A stretch of DNA of 57,052 nucleotides, from assembly GCA_035575515.1 (NCBI GenBank), contig DATLXU010000099.1:1-57052 (forward strand), in the 5' to 3' direction. A program made the position numbers and the translations under genes. This document shows positions 47,101 to 56,532 of the stretch, piece by piece; position 1 is the first letter of the stretch, and each line of letters starts with the position of its first letter. Below the pieces are notes generated by a model, which did no database searches, was not told where the DNA came from, and saw only the letters and a list, made by a program, of their open reading frames with translations. Origin of the DNA: DATLXU01 sp035575515. GTDB lineage: Bacteria > Acidobacteriota > Blastocatellia > UBA7656.

Positions 47101-47939
47101 ATGAGTACAATCTTTGGGCGAGCGACCCGACGCCAAACGACGCGATGATAAACCTCATCTTGAGCAAAGCGCCTTACGGCAGCCTCAATCATCGCGACAA
47201 GATGCTCGGCTCGAACTTCATCAACGACTGGTTTGAAGATCAGCAAGGTTTCCTCGATGAGCTTGTCAAATCGGGATTGGTTATCCCCGGAAGACCGGAC
47301 ATCAGTCCTATCTTCGAGTTGATGAGCTTCAACGGGCCGATGTATCACGTCTTCACCGAAGACGAGCAGCAATTGTGGCGCGATTGGGTTGTGTGGCTCG
47401 CGGAAAAGGAGAGCGAAAAATTCGACCTCGTGAAGCAGATGATTCAGCTAATCAACTTCATGCGCGAGCGGCAGCAGGGAAACACAGGCCATGACGTTTT
47501 GCTCAAAGGGCCGAACCCGCACTGGCGCGAAGGCGGTAAGGAAGACGAGCGATTCGTCACGCGCTCGATTCACTGGTGGTTCGACCTTGATCTTGGTTCC
47601 GAAGAAGCCAACGCTGTCGCGCTGATGAAGGCGCTTGCGACAGAAGAGAACGGCTGGATTAAAGTCGGCGACGCGCCGCAGAGTCCGATAGTCACGGCGA
47701 TGCTGAGCGGCAACAATGACATGGCTGTGGCGTTTCGCTCGATTGCGCCCGGCTCAGCGGGAAGAACCTACAATGAGATTCTTGTGATGTGGATTGACAA
47801 CGGCTGTCCGACTGCGGCAGCGCCCAAAGTCAAACCCGTTGCGGTTGCAGCCGAAGCCGGAACTGCTCGCACTCGCGTCGTCGAAGCTAAGCCCAAGCGC
47901 AGGCGGCGGAAGATCTGGGGACAAGGGCGGGTGCATTGA
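44130..47939 (+). CDS. lodA: LodA-like cysteine-tryptophylquinone oxidase fused to a haem-oxygenase-like di-iron domain
   Basis: 1269 aa, far above the about 700 of LodA/GoxA, with AAGGAG before the ATG and no signal peptide. The start IKYCRIHPGLGIARVGNSPDEFFIGPE is the LodA signature. The quinone cofactor residues are probably Cys542 (HPCVGGPFFPGIEM) and Trp598 or Trp599 (NLNWWPAQRPDD). LodA-type enzymes deaminate amino acids, giving H2O2 and ammonia. After about residue 780 a separate helical domain has E836 and H846 (DEMGDGNVQQQH), E908/E910 (QLEWEAQ) and H934, D938, H944 (HVGIDNAASGH), the ligand layout of haem-oxygenase-like di-iron oxidases. The fusion is not known to me. The tail is basic. 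Confidence 0.85.
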   Translation: MSKNPKNSAGRKAAKKEDRKPRKFAGDIKEIKYCRIHPGLGIARVGNSPDEFFIGPESPGCYEEPEGGYKDSHGRVKRQGARFRVYAYGEPQADGTETVLGELTAKDADIIWHVHLANKKADWYEFRGSYRNPTREHPDQRFINMTEPRNQQMPGQPGDESRRALVIDPGPRTITGRNQKGVRLDGTFGPLPLVEPPPPNMFPGQGFNATIFNGPIPESVRDSIAGAKGAQRSQSAESESKPEKIKMSRKVDVHLGELRTDEAGRLIVLGGHGKSATVWDNEIGTYPNYPANDQFYFSNNDFWHDDTSDGPITAHVTLKDGRHLEVRGSAWVLVAPPKFAPAHINLTTLYETAEQAAREKFPEKFPSDDKVYFMRDIYPILKRLDDLQWVNKTVYRGHGPDSNGSFLSPDMLKRLASKTDEGTPPGELRPSQLRRSVFKRIRNPHLKPGSPEAARQDNYDFMPQMFGDNGEPSYSSARVPQPEPGAALFQTLLTSQYDKLERWARGDFEEGYPPDWVDGVELSQLPADLQPRALDRAALHPCVGGPFFPGIEMTYIATFEETWSEPFRINDKVYEAGDITKFMALPWQADFYECNLNWWPAQRPDDIVTESEYNAVLPSYDPSVTQEAIGAALADRILWARGLPDPNLSTSYPRGDNMMVKHWYDLGFVVPREGPKGPDGEPQTVYIETERGKYDLLSDREYFYLLMNIETYPDFLPKAHQLAEMFLKQAWQNQEEADPDERWKFFEYTPEAYDARLNDIYNDFVRDANSDTVYEEDLGDTTVGSGTLPQTRQQAIAHLINMAPFNMIDGAWLRHAAPAGPIDKVQAMIFSIYMDEMGDGNVQQQHCNVYNDTLKSVNVYLPDIHTRAFAENPQMLDSAFTLPVFTLAISLFPDDFYPELLGMTLQLEWEAQSLVPVVDKLNAFGIDPIYYVLHVGIDNAASGHGAIAKKAVEMYLDFVRENDGEEAMQRVWKRIWNGYVAFGTIGTLGQDEYNLWASDPTPNDAMINLILSKAPYGSLNHRDKMLGSNFINDWFEDQQGFLDELVKSGLVIPGRPDISPIFELMSFNGPMYHVFTEDEQQLWRDWVVWLAEKESEKFDLVKQMIQLINFMRERQQGNTGHDVLLKGPNPHWREGGKEDERFVTRSIHWWFDLDLGSEEANAVALMKALATEENGWIKVGDAPQSPIVTAMLSGNNDMAVAFRSIAPGSAGRTYNEILVMWIDNGCPTAAAPKVKPVAVAAEAGTARTRVVEAKPKRRRRKIWGQGRVH

Positions 47940-47942
47940 GAG

Positions 47943-49112
47943 ATGGCGTTCAAAGAGTTTTCAGATAGGCAGGGAGGAGAAGCAGCACGGGCCGACGTCG
48001 TTGTTGCAGGCGGCGGCCCGGCTGGTTCTGCGACTGCGATGAGCCTCGCGCAATCAGGGATGCGGGTTGTAATCGTTGAGCGCGCTGAGATGCCTAAGAT
48101 GCGCGTAGGCGAGACGCTGCCTCCGAGCATCAGAGTGCAGCTTGAAAAGCTCGGCGTGCTCGAAGAGTTTTTGAAAGCGGATCACGGGCCATCGGTCGGC
48201 AATCGCTCGGCGTGGGGATCGAAAGAAACGTGGGATAACGATTTCATCTTCAATCCGTATGGTATAGGCTGGCACGTTGATCGTCAGAAGTTCGACGCGA
48301 TGCTGCTCGATGCAGCAGTGCGGCGCGGCGCGAAGTTGATAAATGGGATGGCGGTCGCGGAATTCAGGCGCGCGACGGATGGCGACTGGCGGCTCAAGAT
48401 TTCGGGAGCGTCGGGCGAGTTTTGGATTGGCGCGCGGTTCGTTGTTGACGCGACAGGTCGCGCGTCGGCATTTGCGAGACTGTGCGGCGTCAGGCGCGAT
48501 TCGATTGACAAGCTCATTGGCATCGCAGGTTATTTGAGTTCAGCGCGCGTTAATGCATCGCCGCGCGTCACGCTTGTCGAAGCGGTTGAAGAAGGCTGGT
48601 GGTATTCGGCTCTGTTGCCTGATGACAAACTCGTTGTTGTTTACATGACCGACGCGGATTTGGATTCAAGCAGGCAGGCGCGCACGGCTGAATGCTGGCT
48701 GGCGCTTCTTGAGCAAACCGAGCACACGCGAGCGCGAGTCAAGGGGAATAATTATTCGCTTGAAGGCGAACCTCAGCTTGTTTCCGCAAACAGCTCTCGA
48801 TTAGAGAAAGTGGTCGGCGACGGATGGCTTGCCGTAGGCGACGCGGCAGCAAGTTATGACCCGCTATCTTCGCAGGGCATCTCGACGGCGCTCGCGCTTG
48901 GGATAAAGGCTGCGGCTGCGATACGCAATTTTTTCAATAATGAACCGGCTGCGCTCGATAATTATGAAAGCGCGATTGAGAAGATGTTCGATGAATACAT
49001 TGCGAACCGTGCGCGTTATTACTCGATAGAGCGCCGCTGGCCCGATTCACCTTTCTGGCAGAGAAGGCAGGCTCTTGCCGAAACCGCATCGCGACAAATT
49101 CCTAACCGCTGA
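47943..49112 (+). CDS. lodB: LodB-like FAD-dependent oxidoreductase
   Basis: 389 aa, three bases after the lodA-like stop. A Rossmann FAD site VVVAGGGPAGSATAMSLAQSGMRVVIVERA and the second FAD motif GDAAASYDPLSSQGISTALALG place it in the tryptophan-halogenase/geranylgeranyl-reductase-like group to which LodB belongs. LodB proteins are needed to form the quinone in the partner LodA before export, by hydroxylating the tryptophan. The tight spacing with lodA supports this role here. No transmembrane segment; cytoplasmic. Confidence 0.88.
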   Translation: MAFKEFSDRQGGEAARADVVVAGGGPAGSATAMSLAQSGMRVVIVERAEMPKMRVGETLPPSIRVQLEKLGVLEEFLKADHGPSVGNRSAWGSKETWDNDFIFNPYGIGWHVDRQKFDAMLLDAAVRRGAKLINGMAVAEFRRATDGDWRLKISGASGEFWIGARFVVDATGRASAFARLCGVRRDSIDKLIGIAGYLSSARVNASPRVTLVEAVEEGWWYSALLPDDKLVVVYMTDADLDSSRQARTAECWLALLEQTEHTRARVKGNNYSLEGEPQLVSANSSRLEKVVGDGWLAVGDAAASYDPLSSQGISTALALGIKAAAAIRNFFNNEPAALDNYESAIEKMFDEYIANRARYYSIERRWPDSPFWQRRQALAETASRQIPNR

Positions 49113-49119
49113 GTTCCTT

Positions 49120-50730
49120 TCAATAACCCTTGTAAATAGTCGGAGCCTTCGGCGGCTGCTTGACCCACGCCGGGCGATTATCGAGGATGCGCCGACATTT
49201 TTCAATTCCAGCTTCGATGCCCGAAATAAGGACCTTCGGAGGATTCATCGCCTGCGCCCTCTCGTACATCTTCAACGCGCGCTGCGTGTCCTGACACATC
49301 AATGCCGCGTCGGCCCCTTGAACTGCGGCGCGCACGGCGAGCGGGTCATCGGGCCAAGCGTTCATCAATCGTTCGTATTCGACTGATGCTTCGCGGATCA
49401 TATCAGACTCGCGCAGGTACTCGCAGATGGCGATCCAGTCGCGCGCGGGGATTCGCGCGGCGACGTTGTCGTCGGGAAAAGCTTGCAGCAGACAGTCGTA
49501 TGCGTAAAGCGCAGCCTCTTTGTCCTGTCGGCTGAGGTGGTAGCGAATCAGTCGCCCGTACATCGCGTTGAGTTGATCGTAATTCGACGTGCGCTGGTAT
49601 ATCTGTATCATCGCGAGTATTGCATCAAGGTCATCGGGATGTCTTGCAAGGTACGGCCTCAACTTCTGCTCGGCCTTTACAGTTTCGCCTTTGTCTAATA
49701 ACTCAAGCGCGTCGGTGATTTCAGGCGGAGCAGAGAACGAGACTTTAGCTTCGATCTTGGGATGTATGTGAGTCTCCTCGATCTTGCTCGCGCGCATGAA
49801 AGCGGCAAAGCCCGCGCCGAAGATGAACCCGGCTATGTGAACCGTGTAGCCAACGGTTGAGATACCGCCCGATTTTTTTACGAGATAAAACGCTATCAAC
49901 TGCGATACGAACCACGCTACAAGATACACATAGCCCGGTACGAGAACCGAGAAATTTTTGAAGCCCATCAAAAACCGAAAGAACCAACCGGGCAGGACGA
50001 ACAATTTGATTTTCACTTTAGGCAAACGAACGAGGAACGCTCCCAGCGTCGCAGAAATCGCGCCTGATGCTCCTATGCCTACGAGCGGCTCAGGCATAAG
50101 GACTGAGGGAATGCACGAAGCCGCTGCGCCCATCAGATAAAAGCCGAGAAATATGGCGCGACCCCACAGGTCTTCGAGCGTGAACGCGACGGCGAAAAAG
50201 ATTATCACGTTGCCGAACAGGTGCCAGAAGTTTGCGTGCATAAAGGCTGATGTAATCAACTGGTGAGATTTCCACTGGCCGTTCGGAGCAAATCCATATT
50301 TGTACCAGATGCTTGCCTCGCGCGCTTCCTGGAATTTATCCATCAGGTTGTTGAATTCCTTTTCCGCTTCAGGGTCTGATGTTTGGCTGCCGCCAATGTT
50401 TTCAAGTACTTTCATCTGGGCTTGTATCATCTCTTCATCGCCCTTGCTGATTATTCCGGCATCGAGCAGCCGCTTTCGCACATCCTCATCGGCAAACATA
50501 TCCGGATGCGACATCAGGAACTCTTGCAGCTTCATGCCCTGCGTGGCGATTGATTTCATGTCATCGGCGACGGCAGGCAGCGTGCTGAAGTATATGAGCA
50601 CGTTTAATCCGATAATTAAGAATGTGATACAGGGCAAGCGCCTTACGGTTGATCTTTCGTTGCCTATGGGAAGGAAAGACGAGAGTATAGCAAAGAAGAT
50701 GATAATAAGGATGTAAATAAAGCCAGACAT
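49120..50730 (-). CDS. Rhomboid-family intramembrane serine protease with C-terminal TPRs
   Basis: 536 aa, GAGG five bases before the ATG. The membrane part (about 1-300) carries NFWHLFGNVIIFFAVAFTLEDLWG, the catalytic GASGAISATLGAF (Ser) and GYTVHIAGFIFGAGFAAF (His). An extracytoplasmic loop of about 90 residues follows the first helix. The last 220 residues are TPR-like helices (AEQKLRPYLARHPDDLDAILAMIQIYQR, ALKMYERAQAMN). It should cut helical membrane substrates inside the bilayer; the TPRs may recruit them. Its 3' end is close to the lodB-like stop on the other strand (convergent, 7 bases apart). Confidence 0.9.
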   Translation of the reverse strand: MSGFIYILIIIFFAILSSFLPIGNERSTVRRLPCITFLIIGLNVLIYFSTLPAVADDMKSIATQGMKLQEFLMSHPDMFADEDVRKRLLDAGIISKGDEEMIQAQMKVLENIGGSQTSDPEAEKEFNNLMDKFQEAREASIWYKYGFAPNGQWKSHQLITSAFMHANFWHLFGNVIIFFAVAFTLEDLWGRAIFLGFYLMGAAASCIPSVLMPEPLVGIGASGAISATLGAFLVRLPKVKIKLFVLPGWFFRFLMGFKNFSVLVPGYVYLVAWFVSQLIAFYLVKKSGGISTVGYTVHIAGFIFGAGFAAFMRASKIEETHIHPKIEAKVSFSAPPEITDALELLDKGETVKAEQKLRPYLARHPDDLDAILAMIQIYQRTSNYDQLNAMYGRLIRYHLSRQDKEAALYAYDCLLQAFPDDNVAARIPARDWIAICEYLRESDMIREASVEYERLMNAWPDDPLAVRAAVQGADAALMCQDTQRALKMYERAQAMNPPKVLISGIEAGIEKCRRILDNRPAWVKQPPKAPTIYKGY

Positions 50731-50883
50731 AATGACCTCGCTGGTCTGTGTTAGGAATTAAGGGGCAGGCTCGATAGAGAAGCGAGTCAGTTGATTAAAA
50801 CCTACAGGCTGGTGCGATGATAACAAAGGCCATATGGCGGGGCAATAGTATTGTTGTAGGACGCTGACGGTTGAGAATCGGAA

Positions 50884-50985
50884 GCGCGGAGACATTGCGA
50901 CGCTGCGAAAGAATGATGAATTCTGAGATATTAAGATCTGATTGCGATAAGGGAACGCCGTTTCTGCGTCGCCGTGTCTCCGCGC
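50884..50985. repeat. Inverted-repeat element (CGGAGAC class) after the MltD-like gene
   Basis: GCGCGGAGACA (50884-50894) is the exact complement of TGTCTCCGCGC (50975-50985). Pairing continues with gaps through GCGACGC/GCGTCGC to about 28 bases per arm. The right arm can be read as heptamers (revcomp CGGAGAC, ACGGCGA, CGCAGAA). It ends 5 bases before the stop of the leftward MltD-like gene and may terminate it. Confidence 0.65.
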
Positions 50986-50990
50986 CGTGT

Positions 50991-52235
50991 TTAGTTGCTT
51001 GTCATCGTTTCCGATCGCTCGCCGCCATTGATTGTTTTCGACGCAAGAGCGGCAGGTATGCGTATGATGTGCTTGCCCGGAGGGGTCACGCCGCGCTGAA
51101 GTTCAGGGTTCAACTCAAGCAGCGTGGTGTAGGGAATCTTCAGCCTCTTTGCAAGTGGTCGCAAATCTGTTTGCGTCGCAACTGTTCGTGTCTCATAGCG
51201 ATAAGGGTATGCCGACGGCAGATCGAAACCGTATTTCTTCGGGTTCTTTGCTATTGAGACAACCGCGAGAATCGCCGGAACATAGTTGCGCGTCTCCTGC
51301 GCTAGAAATCCCGCGCGGTGCAGTTGCCAGAAATCGTGAGTGCCTGCTCGCGCTATCGCAGAGTCGACGTTTCCTTCGCCCGTATTATAGGCTGCGAGCG
51401 CGAGCGTCCAATCGCCTTTGTAACGATCCGCGAGCCACTTCAAATATCGGGCTGCGGCGCGAGTTGATTTTTCAGGGTTGGAGCGTTCGTCAATCCAGTA
51501 GTTCTGCATCAGTCCGAATCGCGCGCCCGTCGCCGGTATGAATTGCCAGATGCCTTTCGCTGCTGCGGAAGAGTAAGCGTAGGGGTTCCAGCCCGATTCG
51601 ACCTGCGCGAGCCATACTAAATCCGTAGGCACGCCTTCCTGCTTGAAGATTCGCTCGGCCATCTCGCGATACTTCGCAGAGCGATAAAGTCCAGCTTCCA
51701 TCGTTGCGCGCCCGCGACCCTTTGTGAAGTAGCTGATAAACTGGCGAACAGGATGCGCCATCGCAAAATTGAAGTTGAAGTGGGCAGTCACCTCTTCATC
51801 CGTATCAGCGCCAGCTTCTTCAAGGTCGGCATCCGAAAGCGACGCGATCTTGTCGAGCGGCGAAGGTTCATAGCGCTGCTCGCTGAATCCACCGTCTTTC
51901 TGTTCGAGCGCAGCTATCTGATAGCGATTTATTTTTTCGATCAACTCGCGGAAATAGACTCGAAGCTCGTCGTCGCTGCGCATATCAATCGTGCCAGTGA
52001 GAATAGCGTCAACCGCTTCGTCGAATTCGCGCCGCGCCTGGCTGTATTCGCCATTTGCATAAGCCTGCTGGCCTCTTTGATAGTGCGTCTCGGCGGTGTT
52101 CTTTATCTGATTGACCTGAGCTTGCTTGATCTCCTGAGGGGTCAACTCGCTTGCCTTCAATCGAAAAGGAAGCAGCGCGATGATAAACGCCGCGCAGATT
52201 GTCGTTATCGTAATGGTTCGCCTGATCATCTGCAC
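50991..52235 (-). CDS. MltD-like lytic transglycosylase
   Basis: 414 aa. Signal peptide (IRRTITITTICAAFIIALL), a TPR-like helical region (about 40-110: ETHYQRGQQAYANGEYSQARREFDEAVDAI), then the SLT domain with catalytic Glu in LAQVESGWNPYAYSSAAAKGIWQFIPATGARFGL and LALAAYNTGEGNVDSAI. A C-terminal LysM-like segment (TDLRPLAKRLKIPYTTLLELNPEL) should bind glycan. It is a periplasmic peptidoglycan-cleaving enzyme, like MltD but with an added N-terminal helical domain. Start ATG at 52235; a second in-frame ATG at 52229 is equally possible. Confidence 0.9.
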   Translation of the reverse strand: MQMIRRTITITTICAAFIIALLPFRLKASELTPQEIKQAQVNQIKNTAETHYQRGQQAYANGEYSQARREFDEAVDAILTGTIDMRSDDELRVYFRELIEKINRYQIAALEQKDGGFSEQRYEPSPLDKIASLSDADLEEAGADTDEEVTAHFNFNFAMAHPVRQFISYFTKGRGRATMEAGLYRSAKYREMAERIFKQEGVPTDLVWLAQVESGWNPYAYSSAAAKGIWQFIPATGARFGLMQNYWIDERSNPEKSTRAAARYLKWLADRYKGDWTLALAAYNTGEGNVDSAIARAGTHDFWQLHRAGFLAQETRNYVPAILAVVSIAKNPKKYGFDLPSAYPYRYETRTVATQTDLRPLAKRLKIPYTTLLELNPELQRGVTPPGKHIIRIPAALASKTINGGERSETMTSN

Positions 52236-52370
52236 AACTAAACTCTCGAAGGTTTCCTTATGACTGAACGCCTGCTACCTCTTCATGGTTCGGATTTTAT
52301 TATACCTGATTTGAGCGGCCTTGCGGCAGCAATCTGAGGGGCGCAAACTTTTTGCAACATCAAGATGAAA

Positions 52371-52461
52371 CAACGGATGAAGACGGATAAACACAGATGG
52401 AATCTTTAATCTCAAATTCTAAATACCAAATCATCTGCGTTTATCCGTCTTCATATGTGGT
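52371..52461. repeat. Inverted-repeat element of the CGGATGAA class
   Basis: ATGAAGACGGATAAAC (52377-52392) is the exact complement of GTTTATCCGTCTTCAT (52439-52454), with weaker pairing on both sides to give about 30-bp arms. The period inside the arms is about 10 (CGGATGAAGA, CGGATAAACA). A half copy, AACAACGGATGAA, lies near the right end of the window (about 56847). It sits between the MacB-type permease stop and the MltD-like gene and may serve as terminator. Confidence 0.7.
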
Positions 52462-52465
52462 TGTT

Positions 52466-53685
<1,220 letters not shown>

Positions 53686-53689
<4 letters not shown>

Positions 53690-54501
53690 TCGTCATCCTC
53701 CTCGTCATCGTCATCGTCAATCGGCGGAAGGCTCGCAAGCTCTTCGGCGGCCGAGCGCGGGTTCTCAACCCTGTAATCATTCTTGATCCTGCCGTCTTTG
53801 AACACAACAACGCGGCTCGCGTATTGCGCGATGTCCGGTTCGTGCGTGACGAGCGCAATCGTTATGCCTCGCTCGCGGTTCAACCGTTGAAACACATCCA
53901 TCACTTCGATTGACGTTCGGCTGTCGAGGTTTCCTGTAGGCTCGTCCGCGAGAATGATCGAAGGCCGATTCACTAGCGAGCGTGCGATTGCCACGCGCTG
54001 CTGCTGTCCGCCCGATAGCTGGTTCGGCATGTTATGAATTCGCCCGCTCAATCCAACTATATCGAGAGCTTCTTTTGCGCGCTCGTGTCGCTCTGCCGCC
54101 TTGACTCCTAGATAAAGCATCGGAAGCTCAACGTTCTCAATCGCAGATGTGCGCGACAACAGGTTGAAGCCTTGGAAGACGAATCCGATCTTGCGATTGC
54201 GAATGTCGGCAAGCTCGTCCTTCGACAGCTTCGACACGTCCTGCCCGTCGAGGTAGTAATGGCCGCGCGTCGGGCGGTCGAGGCAGCCGAGTATGTTCAT
54301 CGTCGTTGATTTGCCCGAACCGCTCGCGCCCATGATGGCGACGAACTCGCCTTTTTCAATATGGAGCGACACGCCGCGCAGCGCATGAATTTCGATGTCG
54401 CCCATCTTGTAAATTTTATGGACGTGATCGAGCGCGATGAGCGACTTTTCGGCAACCGAACCGGTGAGTTGTTCTTTATCTGTTATTACCTGAGCTTCCA
54501 A
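53686..54501 (-). CDS. MacB-type ABC ATPase
   Basis: About 271 aa. The open frame begins at 54558, but its first codons lie in the inverted-repeat element. A TTG at 54501 with GAGGAG about 11 bases upstream is the likelier start (a GTG at 54513 is an alternative). Walker A GASGSGKSTTMN, Q-loop FVFQGFNLL, signature LSGGQQQRVAIARSLVNRPSIILADEPTGNLDSRT and the H-loop VTHEPDIA are intact. The C-terminus is acidic (DDDDDEEDDE). It powers the neighbouring FtsX-type permease. Confidence 0.92.
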
Positions 54502-54528
54502 TCTGTTCTGCACTCCTCTTTTACGAGG

Positions 54529-54600
54529 AGGCAGTAAGCGATCAACAGAAAGCAGCAATTTCGAACTCTTGCTGCCTATCGCCTACTGCCTGCTGTTTTA
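54529..54600. repeat. Heptamer inverted-repeat element between adaptor and ATPase genes
   Basis: Left arm AGGCAGT (54529), AAGCGAT, CAACAGA, AAGCAGC. Right arm TGCTGCC (54570), TATCGCC, TACTGCC, TGCTGTT. AGGCAGT pairs with ACTGCCT and CAACAGAAAGCAGC with GCTGCC/TGCTGTT. The right end overlaps the stop codon of the adaptor gene (54598-54600), so it follows that stop on the minus strand and precedes the ATPase gene. Confidence 0.7.
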
Positions 54601-56115
54601 TCGTCCTCTGCCTCCGCCCATCGGTGGACGCTGACCGAAGGGCGTGCCGGGTTGCTGCGGGCGATTGCTGCCGCTGGTATCGTTCTGCCCGACGATCACA
54701 ATGTCGCCTTCCTTCAGGTCGCCGCCGATGATTTCGGTTACGCGCCCGTTCGTCAGACCCGTGCGGACGAATCGCGGCTCTATCTGTTTTTCGCCGACGA
54801 GCACCCAGACCATCTGTCCCTGTCGTCGCTGGCCGCCATCGCCGCCTTGCGCCGCCTGTCCTTCACCGGGCTGCCCCTGTCCTTCGCGCCGCTGCCGTCC
54901 CTGTCCGGGCTGCTGACCTTCCTGCGCGCCCTGCTGAGCTTCGCGCTCTTTGCGGCGAGCCTCCATCTTCTCGCGCAGCTCCTGCTGCTCTTTTTCCGAG
55001 AGGTTCGGCTTGAAGCGCAGCGCGGCGTTCGGGATTGCGAGCACATTTTCACGCTTGTCCACAGGAACAGTTATGTTGGCCGTCATTCCCGGACGCAACT
55101 TCAATTCGGGATTGGCTACGTCAATGACCGCAGTGTAGGTAACGACGTTCTGCTGCGTCTGCGCGTTGAGGCGAAGCTGCGTTATCTCGCCGCTGAAGAC
55201 TTCACCGGGAAACGCGTCAACCGTGAAGTTTGCTTTGATGCCCTGTCGAATCTGGCCCACATCGGCCTCATCAATCGAAGCGAGCACCTGCATCTTCGTG
55301 AGGTCGTTTGCGATTGTGAAAAGCGTCGGAGCCTGAAGGCTTGCGGCAACAGTCTGGCCCACGTCGACGTTGCGCGAGACGACTACGCCGTCAATCGGCG
55401 AAGTTATGATGGTGTGATCCAGATTTGCTTTCGCCTGAGAGAGTTGCGCTTCGGCTTGCGCAAGCGTCGCTTCTGCCTGTTTAACCTTAGCTTCGGCGGC
55501 AGCGTTGGCGGCTTCTACCTGTCCCACCTGCGCCGTCGCCTGCTCGACGCGCGCCGATGCCACGTTTGCCTGCGCCTGTACGGCCTCAAGGTCGCGCGGC
55601 GACAGGACACCTTTCTTTGCTAGGTCTTCGTTTCGCTTCACCAAATCCTGCTTATCCCTCAGGTCAACACGCGCCGCCTGCAAGTTTGCCTTCGCCGCGC
55701 TGAGGTTGGCTTTCTGATTGGTGACTTCGGTCTTTGCGGCTTGGATTGCGGCTCTCGCATTCTGGACATTTGCCGTAGCATTATCAACCTGCGCTTGGAA
55801 TATAGCGGGGTCGAGCTTGGCAATTACCTGTCCCTGCTTCACCTGAGTGTTGAAGTCAGCACCGAGCCACTGAACAGTGCCTGAGACCTGCGAGCCGACC
55901 TGAACGGTGGTGACGGCCTGAACGGTTCCCGTGGCTGATACGGTAACTTCGACGTTTGTGCGCTCGACTTTGGCTGTGATGTAATCGTTGGCGTTGGCCT
56001 TCTGTCCGAAATAGAAGGCCGCTCCTACGCCGCCCGCAGCCAGTACTAGAGCGGCAATCAAAAGCGCGCGTCGCTTTTTGATTGCCGCTCCAAATCTTTT
56101 TATCTTCTCTCGCAT
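54598..56115 (-). CDS. MacA-like periplasmic adaptor (HlyD/RND membrane-fusion family)
   Basis: 505 aa, GAGG six bases before the ATG. A membrane anchor (ALLIAALVLAAGGVGAAFYFG) is followed by a lipoyl/barrel-sandwich half (VSATGTVQAVTTVQVGSQVSGTVQWLGADF), a long coiled-coil hairpin (about 100-230, repeated AKANLQAA and AEAQLSQAKANLD) and the second half (TSPIDGVVVSRNVDVGQTVAAS). The beta-barrel domain (VDAFPGEVFSGEITQLRLNAQTQQNVVTYTAVIDVANP) and a low-complexity Gln/Gly/Arg-rich insert (about 385-430) close the protein, ending RPPMGGGRGR. It links the MacB-type pump to an outer-membrane channel. The 323-residue open frame on the other strand is a shadow. Confidence 0.93.
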   Translation of the reverse strand: MREKIKRFGAAIKKRRALLIAALVLAAGGVGAAFYFGQKANANDYITAKVERTNVEVTVSATGTVQAVTTVQVGSQVSGTVQWLGADFNTQVKQGQVIAKLDPAIFQAQVDNATANVQNARAAIQAAKTEVTNQKANLSAAKANLQAARVDLRDKQDLVKRNEDLAKKGVLSPRDLEAVQAQANVASARVEQATAQVGQVEAANAAAEAKVKQAEATLAQAEAQLSQAKANLDHTIITSPIDGVVVSRNVDVGQTVAASLQAPTLFTIANDLTKMQVLASIDEADVGQIRQGIKANFTVDAFPGEVFSGEITQLRLNAQTQQNVVTYTAVIDVANPELKLRPGMTANITVPVDKRENVLAIPNAALRFKPNLSEKEQQELREKMEARRKEREAQQGAQEGQQPGQGRQRREGQGQPGEGQAAQGGDGGQRRQGQMVWVLVGEKQIEPRFVRTGLTNGRVTEIIGGDLKEGDIVIVGQNDTSGSNRPQQPGTPFGQRPPMGGGRGR

Positions 56116-56275
56116 GTATCCCTCGCTCTGCTATGCGCCTTGAAATCTATTCACAATAAATTATTGAAAATAAATCAATCCCTCAAATAACTTAGACGCT
56201 GGGCGCGCAAACGCGGTTACATCTAAGACTCGATTGTGATGCTTAAAATGTCAGGCTGAAGTCAATAGTTCGAGC

Positions 56276-56305
56276 TTGACAGTAACAGGTTGAGGTCTCT
56301 ATATT
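56276..56305 (+). promoter_or_regulatory. Sigma-70 promoter for the tRNA pair
   Basis: TTGACA (56276-56281), 18-base spacer, TATATT (56300-56305). The tRNA-Val gene starts 15 bases after the -10 box. Confidence 0.7.
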
Positions 56306-56320
56306 ACTCTTTCGCCAAGC

Positions 56321-56392
56321 GGGCGGTTAGCTCAGCGGTAGAGCATCGGTCTTACAAACCGGGGGTCACTGGTTCGATTCCAGTACCGCCCA
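56321..56392 (+). tRNA. tRNA-Val (anticodon TAC)
   Basis: 72 bases including the discriminator. The acceptor GGGCGGT pairs with ACCGCCC; the D arm is GCTC/GAGC, the anticodon stem TCGGT/ACCGG with loop CTTACAA, and the T arm ACTGG TTCGATT CCAGT. Discriminator A at 56392; CCA is not encoded (TCA follows). Confidence 0.95.
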
Positions 56393-56430
56393 TCACTAGC
56401 CCGGTGCTGGGGACGCTGAAGCGGATTTGA

Positions 56431-56512
<82 letters not shown>

Positions 56513-56532
56513 GTTCTTTCAATAGCTTACAG

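Noticed and set aside
49075..49386. A 103-codon plus-strand frame at the lodB-rhomboid junction
   Set aside because: It overlaps two well-supported genes and is Arg/His-rich shadow sequence.
54652..55623. A 323-residue plus-strand open frame opposite the macA-like gene
   Set aside because: Shadow of a clear adaptor gene; composition is repetitive Leu/Arg/Cys and no motif is present.
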